This document shows, one piece after another, positions 13,437 to 21,645 of a stretch of 64,000 nucleotides of DNA. The translations under genes were made by a program, and so were the position numbers. Source of the stretch: an uncultured Aquimarina sp. GTDB taxonomy: Bacteria > Bacteroidota > Bacteroidia > Flavobacteriales > Flavobacteriaceae. The first letter of the stretch is position 1; each line of letters begins with the position of its first letter. The stretch spans positions 124,001 to 188,000 of the forward strand of contig CANMLL010000010.1 in NCBI GenBank assembly GCA_947498775.1, given 5' to 3'. Under the pieces are notes generated by a model. It saw only the letters and a program-made list of their open reading frames with translations. It ran no database searches and was not told where the DNA came from.

Positions 13437-16418
13437 ATGAGCTACAATTTTAGAGACATTGAAGCCAAATGGCAAAAATATTGGAAGGATAATAAAACAT
13501 TTGTTGCCAAAAACCCTCCCCTTTTGGGGGAGATGGAGGGGGCTCCAAAATATTATGTACTGGATATGTTTCCCTATCCATCTGGAGCAGGATTGCATGT
13601 AGGTCACCCACTAGGATATATTGCCAGTGATATTTATGCACGATATAAACGCCACAAAGGATTTAATGTATTACATCCACAAGGGTACGATTCTTTTGGA
13701 TTACCGGCAGAACAATATGCCATCCAAACCGGTCAACATCCTGCCATCACTACCAAAGAAAATATCGCTCGTTATCGTGAGCAATTAGATAAAATCGGCT
13801 TCTCTTTTGATTGGAGTCGCGAAGTACGCACCAGTGATCCAAAGTTTTACAAATGGACCCAATGGATCTTTATAGAGCTTTTCAACTCATGGTATGATAA
13901 TAATGAGGATAAAGCTAGAAGCATTGAGGATCTTGAAACTATTTTTTCTGCTGAAGGAAATACAAATGTAAATGCCGTTTGCGATGAAGATGTAACAGAA
14001 TTTACAGCAAAGGAATGGAATAACTTCTCATCCAAAGAAAAACAGGAAATACTTTTAAAATATAGATTAACCTATTTGGCAGAGACCGAAGTAAACTGGT
14101 GCCCGCAATTAGGAACAGTATTGGCCAATGATGAAATCGTAAATGGAGTTTCAGAACGAGGTGGTTATCCTGTTGTTCGTAAAAAGATGACCCAGTGGAG
14201 TATGCGCATTTCTGCATATGCACAACGATTATTAGATGGTCTTGATACCATAGATTGGCCACAGCCGCTAAAAGATTCTCAAACCAATTGGATAGGGCGT
14301 TCTGAAGGAGCCCAAGTGGAATTCAGAATTCAGAACTCAGAATTCAGAATTGAAGTCTTTACTACCAGACCTGATACCATTTTTGGAGTAAGCTTTATGA
14401 CATTAGCTCCAGAACATGAATTGGTACAAAAGATAACTACTCCCGAGCAAAAAGCCGAGGTAGAAACCTATGTCGAAGCGACTGCAAAGCGAAGCGAGCG
14501 CGAACGAATGGCAGACGTAAAAACCATTAGTGGTGTATTTACCGGGGCGTATGCAGAACATCCGTTCACCAAAGAACCTGTACCCATCTGGATTGGAGAT
14601 TATGTGTTGGCAGGTTACGGTACCGGTGCAGTAATGGCAGTACCCTGCGGAGATCAACGAGATTATGATTTTGCAAAGCACTTTGGGATTGATATTCCTA
14701 ATATTTTTGAAGGGGTCGATATTTCTCAAGAAGCTTTTGCCGATAAAGACAATACGGTTATTACCAATTCTGATTTCTTGAATGGCTTAAATTATAAAAA
14801 AGCCACCAAAAGAGCAATTTATGAGTTAGAGCAACTTGGTCAGGGAGAAGGAAAGATCAACTATAGACTTCGTGATGCAGTATTTAGCCGTCAGCGGTAT
14901 TGGGGAGAACCATTCCCGGTATATTATGTAGACGAAATGCCACAAATGATAGATGCAAAACACTTACCGATCAAATTACCAGAGGTAGAAAAGTATTTAC
15001 CTACCGAAACCGGTGAGCCACCATTAGGTAGAGCAACGGTTTGGGCTTGGGACGCCCTCAAGGGCGAGTTGGCAAAAAATGAGGACATCGATAATGTGAA
15101 TATTCATCCTTTAGAGTTAAATACTATGCCTGGTTGGGCAGGAAGTTCATACTACTTTAATAGATATATGGATCCTCATAATGAGGATGAGGTATTCTCT
15201 AAAGAAGCCATTGACTATTGGAAAGATGTAGATCTATATATCGGTGGAAGCGAACACGCGACGGGGCATTTATTATATGCACGTTTCTGGCAAAAGTTTT
15301 TGTTTGATCACGGTATTGTTCCTGTAGATGAGTTTGCGAAAAAACTGATTAATCAAGGGATGATTTTGGGAGAAGGTGCTTTTGTTTATAAAGTTTTCTG
15401 CAATAATAAAGGTGGATTAGATAAACCAATAGATATTTTTGTTCCTATTAATTGGTATTATATTGAAGACGAAAAAGAACTCAAGAAGAAAAAGGAATTT
15501 ATAATTAATAATGAAAAATTTAAAAATCGTTTTCCTGAAGGTAGCAACCCGGAAGATATTTCTTTCATGAAATTTCGTGTTGATATTTCTTTAATTGATA
15601 CTTCTAATAAACTAAATTATGCTGATGATTCAAGTTTTGGTATTAGATATAAAAATGTAATATTTATAAATGATAAAAACGAAGAAATAAATAAAAATGA
15701 ATACCTGGTAATAAGAGAAGTCGAAAAAATGTCCAAGTCAAAATACAATGTAGTAAACCCAGATACTATTTGCCACGATTATGGGGCAGATACGTTACGT
15801 TTGTACGAAATGTTCCTTGGGCCATTAGAGCAGGCAAAACCCTGGAATACGGCAGGGATCACGGGTGTGCATTCGTTCCTTAAAAAATTATGGAAGTTAT
15901 ACCATTCTGGACCAGATGGAACGTTCTACGTATCAGACACTCCCCTTTTGGGAGAGCCAGAGGGGGCTAAAACCTTACATAAAACCATCAAAAAGGTAGA
16001 AGAAGATATCGAGAATTTTTCGTTCAATACCTCGGTAAGTACCTTTATGATTGCTGTTAATGAGCTAACCGCTCAAAAATGTAATGCCAGATCAATTTTA
16101 GAGCCTTTATTAGTGTTAATTTCACCCTATGCTCCGCATATTGCAGAAGAACTTTGGCAAAAGCTTGAGCATGAGACCTCTATTTCAACGGCAGTATTTC
16201 CTGTTTTTGATCCGGCTCATTTGGTAGAAAGTACAAAAGAATATCCTATCTCATTTAACGGTAAAATGCGGTTTACGCTTGAGCTATCTTTAGACTTAAA
16301 CAAAGATGAAATTGAAGCAGCGGTAATGGCACATGAAAAAACACAACAACAACTCGCCGGTCGCGAACCTAAAAAGGTAATCGTAGTACCCGGTAAGATT
16401 GTGAACGTGGTTGGGTAA
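13437..16418 (+). CDS. leuS: leucine--tRNA ligase carrying in-frame repeat insertions
   Basis: A class I LeuRS of 993 residues. HVGH (the HIGH motif) is at residues 54-57 and KMSKS at 764-768; the editing domain contains TRPDTIFG and GYGTGAVMAVPCGD. I start at ATG 13437, one codon after a TTG. Three repeat-like segments lie in surface loops and keep the frame: residues ~26-37 (NPPLLGEMEGAP), ~295-305 (FRIQNSEFRI) and ~835-844 (PLLGEPEGAK). The ~120 residues before KMSKS (about 644-763) are unusually Lys/Asn-rich and more A/T-rich than the rest. It charges tRNA-Leu in the cytoplasm. The gene is intact and surely essential. Confidence 0.97.
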   Translation: MSYNFRDIEAKWQKYWKDNKTFVAKNPPLLGEMEGAPKYYVLDMFPYPSGAGLHVGHPLGYIASDIYARYKRHKGFNVLHPQGYDSFGLPAEQYAIQTGQHPAITTKENIARYREQLDKIGFSFDWSREVRTSDPKFYKWTQWIFIELFNSWYDNNEDKARSIEDLETIFSAEGNTNVNAVCDEDVTEFTAKEWNNFSSKEKQEILLKYRLTYLAETEVNWCPQLGTVLANDEIVNGVSERGGYPVVRKKMTQWSMRISAYAQRLLDGLDTIDWPQPLKDSQTNWIGRSEGAQVEFRIQNSEFRIEVFTTRPDTIFGVSFMTLAPEHELVQKITTPEQKAEVETYVEATAKRSERERMADVKTISGVFTGAYAEHPFTKEPVPIWIGDYVLAGYGTGAVMAVPCGDQRDYDFAKHFGIDIPNIFEGVDISQEAFADKDNTVITNSDFLNGLNYKKATKRAIYELEQLGQGEGKINYRLRDAVFSRQRYWGEPFPVYYVDEMPQMIDAKHLPIKLPEVEKYLPTETGEPPLGRATVWAWDALKGELAKNEDIDNVNIHPLELNTMPGWAGSSYYFNRYMDPHNEDEVFSKEAIDYWKDVDLYIGGSEHATGHLLYARFWQKFLFDHGIVPVDEFAKKLINQGMILGEGAFVYKVFCNNKGGLDKPIDIFVPINWYYIEDEKELKKKKEFIINNEKFKNRFPEGSNPEDISFMKFRVDISLIDTSNKLNYADDSSFGIRYKNVIFINDKNEEINKNEYLVIREVEKMSKSKYNVVNPDTICHDYGADTLRLYEMFLGPLEQAKPWNTAGITGVHSFLKKLWKLYHSGPDGTFYVSDTPLLGEPEGAKTLHKTIKKVEEDIENFSFNTSVSTFMIAVNELTAQKCNARSILEPLLVLISPYAPHIAEELWQKLEHETSISTAVFPVFDPAHLVESTKEYPISFNGKMRFTLELSLDLNKDEIEAAVMAHEKTQQQLAGREPKKVIVVPGKIVNVVG
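13514..13545. repeat. G/C-rich palindromic element inside leuS, copy A
   Basis: CTCCCCTTTTGGGGGAG followed by ATGGAGGGGGCT. It encodes PPLLGEMEGA in leuS in a loop just before the conserved KYYVLDMFPYPSGAG segment. The same pattern recurs at 15940 and, in longer form, in intergenic DNA at 13319, 35.7-36.4 kb and 37.7-38.0 kb. Confidence 0.7.
14321..14351 (+). repeat. 7-bp tandem repeat (ATTCAGA, four units) inside leuS
   Basis: Units at 14321, 14328, 14335 (with one change, ACTCAGA) and 14342, then a partial unit. It encodes FRIQNSEFRI just before the conserved EVFTTRPDTIFG of the editing domain. Because 7 is not a multiple of 3, gain or loss of one unit would shift the frame. Confidence 0.75.
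15940..15968. repeat. G/C-rich palindromic element inside leuS, copy B
   Basis: CTCCCCTTTTGGGAGAG followed by CCAGAGGGGGCT, encoding PLLGEPEGA in a loop before the conserved KTLHKTIKKVEEDIENFSFN of the anticodon-binding region. It is a near copy of the element at 13514 and read in the same frame, so both give PLLGE.EGA. A 12-bp palindrome GCCCTCAAGGGC at 15054-15065, also in leuS, may be another small insertion. Confidence 0.7.
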
Positions 16419-16435
16419 GGAAAAATATGAATCAA

Positions 16436-16553
16436 TAACGGTGGGCTGAGGCTCTCGAAGCCCACTATTACTAATGAGCCATGAAGCTTTCTAACGGTGA
16501 GTTGTTGAGCTAAGTCTGTTGAATCGTACACTGGGGTTCTCGAAGGATACGAT
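16436..16553. repeat. pair of dispersed TCGAAG-type hairpins after leuS
   Basis: First hairpin: arms GTGGGCT (16441-16447) and AGCCCAC (16459-16465) around GAGGCTCTCGA. Second: arms ATCGTA (16523-16528) and TACGAT (16548-16553) around GGGGTTCTCGAAG. The outer stems are unrelated while the loop motif is shared. They may end leuS transcription, though no T-tract follows. Confidence 0.55.
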
Positions 16554-16604
16554 AAATCTAAAATTAACTTCTTTCTATACCACCTATACCGTTCATTTTT
16601 GGTT

Positions 16605-16694
16605 TTAGAGGACTTTGTTGGTTAGTTTGCCGGTTTTAAGCGATAGCTTTCCTATTATTTTAGCAAATTTTGTTACGGCAATTTCAGATTTCAT
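16605..16694 (-). CDS. candidate small cationic peptide (29 residues)
   Basis: A short open frame from ATG 16694 to TAA 16605 that begins MKSEIAVTKF and contains seven Lys and one Glu, with hydrophobic residues spaced as in an amphipathic helix (FAKIIGKLSLKTGKL). No recognisable ribosome binding site, which is normal in Bacteroidota, and no clear -7 element upstream on the minus strand. It lies in the 445-base gap between leuS and ald. It could be a chance frame, a membrane-active peptide or a toxin-like small protein; I cannot decide. The remainder of the gap, 16695-16862, is A/T-rich and holds the ald promoter region. Confidence 0.35.
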   Translation of the reverse strand: MKSEIAVTKFAKIIGKLSLKTGKLTNKVL

Positions 16695-16862
16695 GTTGTT
16701 GTATTTTAAGTTTTGATATAAAAACTAAGATCTACTTTAGAAGTCTTTATTTTTTTAACAAATTCAATATAAACCCAATAAAATTATTGATAAAATATTT
16801 TTAACTATTATTTTTTTGTTTTATTTCAGTAAAAAATCTATTTTCGACCAAAAAATAAGAAT

Positions 16863-17978
16863 ATGATAATTGGTGTTCCAAAGGAGATCAAAAATAACGA
16901 GAATCGAGTAGGTGTTACCCCTGCCGGAACTATGGAGCTCGTTAGGCATGGTCACACTGTTTTTATTCAGCAAAATGGAGGTCTTCAGAGTGGTTTTAGC
17001 GATGATGAGTATATTAGTGCTGGTGGTAAAATTTTACCGACTATAGAAGAGGTATATCAAACCGCAGAGATGATTATTAAGGTAAAGGAGCCTATCGAAC
17101 CTGAATATTCTTTAATCAAAAAGGATCAATTAGTATTTACATATTTTCATTTTGCATCTAGCGAACCGCTTACCAAGGCTATGATCGATAGTGAAGCTGT
17201 TTGTATTTCTTATGAAACCGTAGAAGATCCTGATCGTAGTTTACCATTGTTAACACCGATGAGTGAAGTTGCGGGGCGTATGTCTATCCAACAAGGTGCA
17301 AAATACCTGGAGAAACCACTAAAAGGAAGAGGAATTCTTCTGGGAGGCGTACCCGGTGTGGCGCCGGCCAAAGTTTTAGTACTTGGTGGTGGAGTGGTTG
17401 GTACTCAAGCGGCAAAAATGGCTGCTGGGATGGGTGCAGATGTAACCATTTTGGATATCAGTCCCAAAAGACTAAAATATCTTGATGATGTAATGCCTGC
17501 AAATGTAAATACAGAATATTCTAATGAGCATACGATACGTAAACATATCAAAACATCAGATCTTATTGTTGGTGGCGTATTAATTCCTGGTGCAAAGGCA
17601 CCAAAATTAATCACTCGTGATATGCTTAAGGATATGCGTCCGGGAACTGTATTGGTTGATGTTGCTGTTGATCAGGGAGGATGTTTTGAAACTACAAAAC
17701 CTACCACACACCAGGATCCAGTATATATTATTGACGATGTAGTACACTATTCGGTAGCAAATATGCCAGGTGCTGTGCCATTTACGTCAACTTTGGCATT
17801 AACAAATGTCACTTTGCCATACGCTGTGCAGTTGGCAAACAAAGGCTGGAAAGCTGCGTGTGCAAATAACGAACCGCTTAAAAAAGGATTAAATGTTATT
17901 CATGGCGATGTTGTGTATCCCGCAATATCAGAGGCTTTTGACCTTCCATTAAAAGACGTAGATACATATTTAAAGTAA
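16863..17978 (+). CDS. ald: alanine dehydrogenase
   Basis: A 371-residue enzyme matching the Ald/PNT family throughout: MIIGVPKEIKNNENRVGVTP, the catalytic domain with IIKVKEPIEPEY and TYFHFAS, the Rossmann motif LGGGVVGTQAAKMAAGMGADVTILD at about residues 172-196, and AVDQGGCFETT. It interconverts L-alanine and pyruvate with NAD, linking amino-acid degradation to central metabolism. It is monocistronic: a good terminator follows at 18018. The Lrp-type regulator 1 kb further on could regulate it (Ald genes are common Lrp targets), but I see no operator to support that. Confidence 0.95.
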   Translation: MIIGVPKEIKNNENRVGVTPAGTMELVRHGHTVFIQQNGGLQSGFSDDEYISAGGKILPTIEEVYQTAEMIIKVKEPIEPEYSLIKKDQLVFTYFHFASSEPLTKAMIDSEAVCISYETVEDPDRSLPLLTPMSEVAGRMSIQQGAKYLEKPLKGRGILLGGVPGVAPAKVLVLGGGVVGTQAAKMAAGMGADVTILDISPKRLKYLDDVMPANVNTEYSNEHTIRKHIKTSDLIVGGVLIPGAKAPKLITRDMLKDMRPGTVLVDVAVDQGGCFETTKPTTHQDPVYIIDDVVHYSVANMPGAVPFTSTLALTNVTLPYAVQLANKGWKAACANNEPLKKGLNVIHGDVVYPAISEAFDLPLKDVDTYLK

Positions 17979-18017
17979 ACTCGATTTATTGGCTAACTCA
18001 AGTTTATTTAACCAGAG

Positions 18018-18048
18018 ACCTCGCTATTATGGCGAGGTTTTTGCTTTT
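18018..18048 (+). terminator. Rho-independent terminator after ald
   Basis: Arms ACCTCGC (18018-18024) and GCGAGGT (18032-18038), 7-base loop, followed by TTTTTGCTTTT. Confidence 0.88.
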
Positions 18049-18086
18049 AATGTTGTATATTAATAGGCATAAAAAAGTAATTAGTT

Positions 18087-18779
18087 ATGATGGGATATTA
18101 TATCCTTGCGGGGATTATATTTTTGATAAGCTCTTATGTGAGCAATAGACTTAAAAGTAAATTTAAAAAATATTCAAATTTACATTTACAAAATGGGATG
18201 AGTGGTGCAGAGATTGCAACCAAAATGTTACAGGATAATGGTATACGTGATGTGCAAGTAATTTCGACTTCGGGAATGCTTACCGATCATTATAATCCGC
18301 TTAAAAAGACAGTAAATCTAAGTGAAGGCGTTTATAATCAGCGCAATGCAGCCGCTGCAGCTGTGGCAGCACACGAAGTTGGGCATGCGGTACAGCATGC
18401 TACGGCTTATGGTTGGTTAACGATGCGATCCAAAATCGTACCCGCCGTAGGTGTGGCGAGTAAGCTTTCTAATTTGGTGATCATGGCCGGGCTGGTTTTA
18501 TCAGCATCTGGGATGGTATTTGGTAATACTATTTTCCTGGTGGGAATCTTACTGTTTGGAGTAACAACCTTGTTTGCATTTATTACACTTCCGGTAGAGT
18601 ATGATGCCAGTAACAGGGCATTAGCGTGGTTAGAAAATAACAGAATGCTTACAAGCCAGGAACATGCGGGAGCAAAAGATGCTTTAAAATGGGCAGCGCG
18701 AACTTACGTAGTGGCTGCTTTAGGTTCGTTGGCTACGCTACTTTACTTTATTTCCATCTTTTTAGGAAGAAGGGATTAA
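18087..18779 (+). CDS. membrane zinc metallopeptidase (Zn_peptidase_2 family, YugP-like)
   Basis: A 230-residue protein with an N-terminal helix (about 3-17), the zinc-binding HEVGHAVQH motif at about residues 92-100 preceded by an Ala-rich stretch, two further hydrophobic segments (about 118-165) and a final helix near residue 208-225. This is the pattern of the Bacillus YugP-like peptidase family, membrane-embedded zinc proteases with unknown substrates. The conserved NLSEGVYN and PVEYDAS segments are present. The gene stands alone: ald ends with a terminator upstream and a hairpin-rich gap follows. Confidence 0.85.
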   Translation: MMGYYILAGIIFLISSYVSNRLKSKFKKYSNLHLQNGMSGAEIATKMLQDNGIRDVQVISTSGMLTDHYNPLKKTVNLSEGVYNQRNAAAAAVAAHEVGHAVQHATAYGWLTMRSKIVPAVGVASKLSNLVIMAGLVLSASGMVFGNTIFLVGILLFGVTTLFAFITLPVEYDASNRALAWLENNRMLTSQEHAGAKDALKWAARTYVVAALGSLATLLYFISIFLGRRD

Positions 18780-18803
18780 ATTTGATAAATAGTATGAAGA
18801 ATT

Positions 18804-18931
18804 GAGCTCATGGGTTGGTTGCTAGCTTGTCGAAGCACAAACCAGTGAGCTTTTACTCGATAATCGAGATTTAAATGCTCCGAAGCTTGCCTCGAAATCA
18901 AGAATCAGTTGCCTACAAATGCCGCGTAGGC
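18804..18931. repeat. hairpin-rich intergenic stretch with a TAGCTTGTCGAAG copy
   Basis: An imperfect ~45-base hairpin (arms starting GCTCATGGGTTGG and ending AACCAGTGAGC) encloses TAGCTTGTCGAAG at 18823-18835. Two more hairpins follow: CTCGAT-A-ATCGAG at 18856-18868 and GCCTAC/GTAGGC at 18911-18931 with a 9-base loop. It lies between two convergent genes and may serve as a terminator region for either. Confidence 0.55.
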
Positions 18932-18954
18932 TTATCCCGAGGTTCTTTACTTTT

Positions 18955-19425
18955 TTAAATTTTTATCTGTCGATCAATTTGCTGATCCAGGGATATAAAA
19001 GTCTCTGTACGAGAGACTCCTTCTATAGCCTGGATGTCTTTATTTAATACATTCATAAGATGCTCATTGTCTCGGCAAAGTATTTTTATAAAAATGGACC
19101 AATTTCCAGTGGTATAATGGCATTCGATTACTTCAGGAATTCCTTTTAGTTGTTTTACCGCTTTTGGATTACTTACGGCCTTGTCTAAAAACACACCTAC
19201 AAAAGCCATTGTCTTATAACCTAATACTTTGGGGTCGAGAACGAATTTGGATCCAGCTATAAGTCCAGACGCTTCAAGTTTACGAAGCCTTTGATGAATA
19301 GCGGCTCCCGAGATCCCAACCTTTCTGGCAATCTCTAGAATGGGTCTTCGGGCATTTTCCATTAGATTGCGCAGGATCTCTTTATCAATACCATCAATCT
19401 TTAAATTATTGTTTTGACCTTTCAC
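18955..19425 (-). CDS. Lrp/AsnC family transcriptional regulator
   Basis: A 156-residue regulator. Residues ~10-60 form the winged-helix DNA-binding domain (IDKEILRNLMENARRPILEIARKVGISGAAIHQRLRKLE), followed by the RAM/AsnC ligand domain (MAFVGVFLDKA..., VIECHYTTGNWSIFIKILC). Such regulators bind amino acids and act as octamers or dimers. It is upstream-separated from the saccharopine dehydrogenase family gene by 245 bases and transcribed in the same direction, so that gene, or ald, is a possible target (inference). A possible -7 element, TATTTTTG on the minus strand, is at 19450-19457. Confidence 0.9.
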   Translation of the reverse strand: MKGQNNNLKIDGIDKEILRNLMENARRPILEIARKVGISGAAIHQRLRKLEASGLIAGSKFVLDPKVLGYKTMAFVGVFLDKAVSNPKAVKQLKGIPEVIECHYTTGNWSIFIKILCRDNEHLMNVLNKDIQAIEGVSRTETFISLDQQIDRQIKI

Positions 19426-19670
19426 TTAGTTAAAATTGCGATTAGTAACCAAAAATACAATTAAAGGTTAATAACTGAAATATATTCGATGAAAATTGAT
19501 GGTTTTTGTATTAAAAGCGATGCTAAAGTCATCTAGATGAATTTTACCGAAAGATGAGCCAGGTACGATAGTATTATATTGACAAGAAAAACAGTGCATA
19601 AAACGGGTTTAATCTAAAGGATGGCGCTGCCCCAAGGATATCCAGTTGCAAGAATTTTTTTATTTATTCT

Positions 19671-21041
19671 TCAACCTTTTGCACCATCTGGGTTGTATCC
19701 CATATACTCACATTCTTTTTCATTGAATACGATACCATATTCTTCAAGTTCTTTAAGAATAGGTTCATATACCTCTTTGCGAATAGGGATTTGAACACCT
19801 GTTGATGTGATCTGTTTATTAAGAATACGTAATGTAGCCATGGCCACTGGCAAACCTACGGTTCTTGCCATAGCGGTATAGGCTTGGTCTGTTCCAATGC
19901 TTACCATCGTAGCATCGATTTGTTTGCGTTCTCCATTAAGTTCGTATCCAAACTTATGGTACATAACAATCATATCTTTATCACCTTGGTCGAGTGTCCA
20001 TTTATCCATAAGGATCTTTTGAAGAATTTGAGCTGGGGTTGCGTTCGGGATACCAACTTTTTTATCAGGATTAAATAGATCTAACTCAAGAAGCTTGTCC
20101 CACATAATATCGTCCTGATCAATCTTGAGATAATGACGCAGTTTCAGTTCTACAGAATCTGTTGGAGAATAGGCTAAAAAAGAATTTATAAAATCACGGT
20201 AGCTCATGTCTTCAGAGTTTACCATAGTGTAATCATCGGCGGTCATTCCTAATTGTACAAAGGTGTTCCATGCTCTCGAGAATCCTACTCTTCTAATAGT
20301 GCCTCTATAAAGGGTTAGAACATCATCCAATCCATAAATACGTTGATATTTTAATGAGTTTCGGTTAGCATAGGCTTCAAACCTGCCATACCCTTCGACT
20401 TCTAAGAATTCGGTTCTTCTAAATAGTTTATGATACGGGATATATTTATATGTTCCTTCCTGAAGGAATTCTGCGGCTCCTCCCTGCCCTGCAATGACTA
20501 CATTTCTGGGGTTCCAGGTAAATTTATAATTCCAAAGATTGGTATCATTTTCTGGAGCTACTAATCCTCCTGTAAAAGACTCAAAAAGAATCATTTTACC
20601 ACCTTGATTTCTGATCCGATCTATTACCTGCATGGCGCTCATATGATCGATACCAGGATCTACTCCAATTTCATTCATAAAGATTAGGCCTTTTTCTCGG
20701 ACCTTTTCATCAAGCTGCTGCATTTCGGGGCTTACATACGAAGCTGTTACCATACACTTATCAAATTGCAAACAATCTTTGGCAACTTCAATATGAAATC
20801 TTGCCGGAAGCATAGAAACCACAATGTCTGCATTTTGAATCGCTTTTTCTCTCGAACTTTTATCAAAAACATCTAGTAATATGGCTTTGGTGTTTGGATG
20901 ATTATTGGCAAGCTTTTTAGCATTTTCGATAGAAATATCTCCAATAACTATATGAAGATTCTCGGAAACAGATTTGTCCTGAAAATATTTAATTAAAACG
21001 GCAGTAGATTTACCTGCACCAATAACCAGAATCTTTCGCAT
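19671..21041 (-). CDS. saccharopine dehydrogenase family protein
   Basis: A 456-residue enzyme with the N-terminal nucleotide-binding motif ILVIGAGKSTAVLIKYF, then ADIVVSMLPARFH, and the substrate region MNEIGVDPGIDHMSAM and ESFTGGLVAPENDTNLWNYKFTWNPRNVV typical of the saccharopine reductase/dehydrogenase fold. In Bacteroidota this protein is usually assigned to lysine degradation through saccharopine. Whether it makes glutamate plus aminoadipate semialdehyde or works in another reaction cannot be decided. The neighbouring Lrp regulator fits amino-acid control. The 245-base gap 19426-19670 holds no gene or clear hairpin. Confidence 0.85.
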   Translation of the reverse strand: MRKILVIGAGKSTAVLIKYFQDKSVSENLHIVIGDISIENAKKLANNHPNTKAILLDVFDKSSREKAIQNADIVVSMLPARFHIEVAKDCLQFDKCMVTASYVSPEMQQLDEKVREKGLIFMNEIGVDPGIDHMSAMQVIDRIRNQGGKMILFESFTGGLVAPENDTNLWNYKFTWNPRNVVIAGQGGAAEFLQEGTYKYIPYHKLFRRTEFLEVEGYGRFEAYANRNSLKYQRIYGLDDVLTLYRGTIRRVGFSRAWNTFVQLGMTADDYTMVNSEDMSYRDFINSFLAYSPTDSVELKLRHYLKIDQDDIMWDKLLELDLFNPDKKVGIPNATPAQILQKILMDKWTLDQGDKDMIVMYHKFGYELNGERKQIDATMVSIGTDQAYTAMARTVGLPVAMATLRILNKQITSTGVQIPIRKEVYEPILKELEEYGIVFNEKECEYMGYNPDGAKG

Positions 21042-21178
21042 ACCTGCTGATATTTTGATAACTTTGATACGAATGTAATAAATACTACAAAAAATAAAGG
21101 TTTGATTTTATAGTATTAATTTCATTTCGAGGAAAAAAGTGTCTAATACATATAATGTAGTCTTATATAAAATCAAAT

Positions 21179-21577
21179 ATGAATAAAACTGAAGTAAATA
21201 AAACAATTTTGATTACGGGAGCAATTTTGGGATTACTCGCGGTACTTTTGGGTGCTTTTGGAGCACATGGTTTAGAGAAAATAGTGGATGCCAAAAGTGT
21301 AGACTCTTTTAAAACAGGAGTGCGATATCAAATGTATCACGCAATCGTTTGCGTGATTTTAGGGAACATGTCTGTTATAAATCCCGTTTTTAGGAAACGT
21401 ATTTTCTATTTCTTCATGGGGGGAATCACCCTTTTTTCGGGGTCAATATACCTTTTGGCAATCGATGAGGCTTTGGGGATATCTTTGTCAAGTATTGGTT
21501 TTATTACACCTTTGGGAGGGTTTTTGTTAATTTTTGGATGGATTCTCTTTATTGTTGCGATAGGTAAGATTAAGTAG
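21179..21577 (+). CDS. DUF423 membrane protein
   Basis: A 132-residue protein with four predicted helices (about 9-28, 49-67, 73-92, 103-126) and the DUF423 signature GAFGAHGLEK and FKTGVRYQMYHAI. The family is widespread, small and of unknown function. It is transcribed toward pckA and separated from it by 68 bases that appear to contain the pckA promoter. Confidence 0.88.
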   Translation: MNKTEVNKTILITGAILGLLAVLLGAFGAHGLEKIVDAKSVDSFKTGVRYQMYHAIVCVILGNMSVINPVFRKRIFYFFMGGITLFSGSIYLLAIDEALGISLSSIGFITPLGGFLLIFGWILFIVAIGKIK

Positions 21578-21582
21578 GTATT

Positions 21583-21616
21583 TTGGTGGCTAGTGTAATT
21601 ATTATTTATAATTTTG
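21583..21616 (+). promoter_or_regulatory. probable pckA promoter
   Basis: TAATTTTG at 21609-21616 matches the -7 consensus TAnnTTTG; a TTG at 21583-21585 lies 23 bases upstream, slightly far for a -33 element. The pckA ATG is at 21646. Confidence 0.5.
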
Positions 21617-21645
21617 CACGTACATAACAAACATGATATATTTTT

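Noticed and set aside
13284..13607. Minus-strand frame spanning the panE-leuS gap
   Set aside because: It overlaps the start of leuS and reads through the palindromic repeat (PSPPTPLPKGEGG-like), a common artefact of that repeat.
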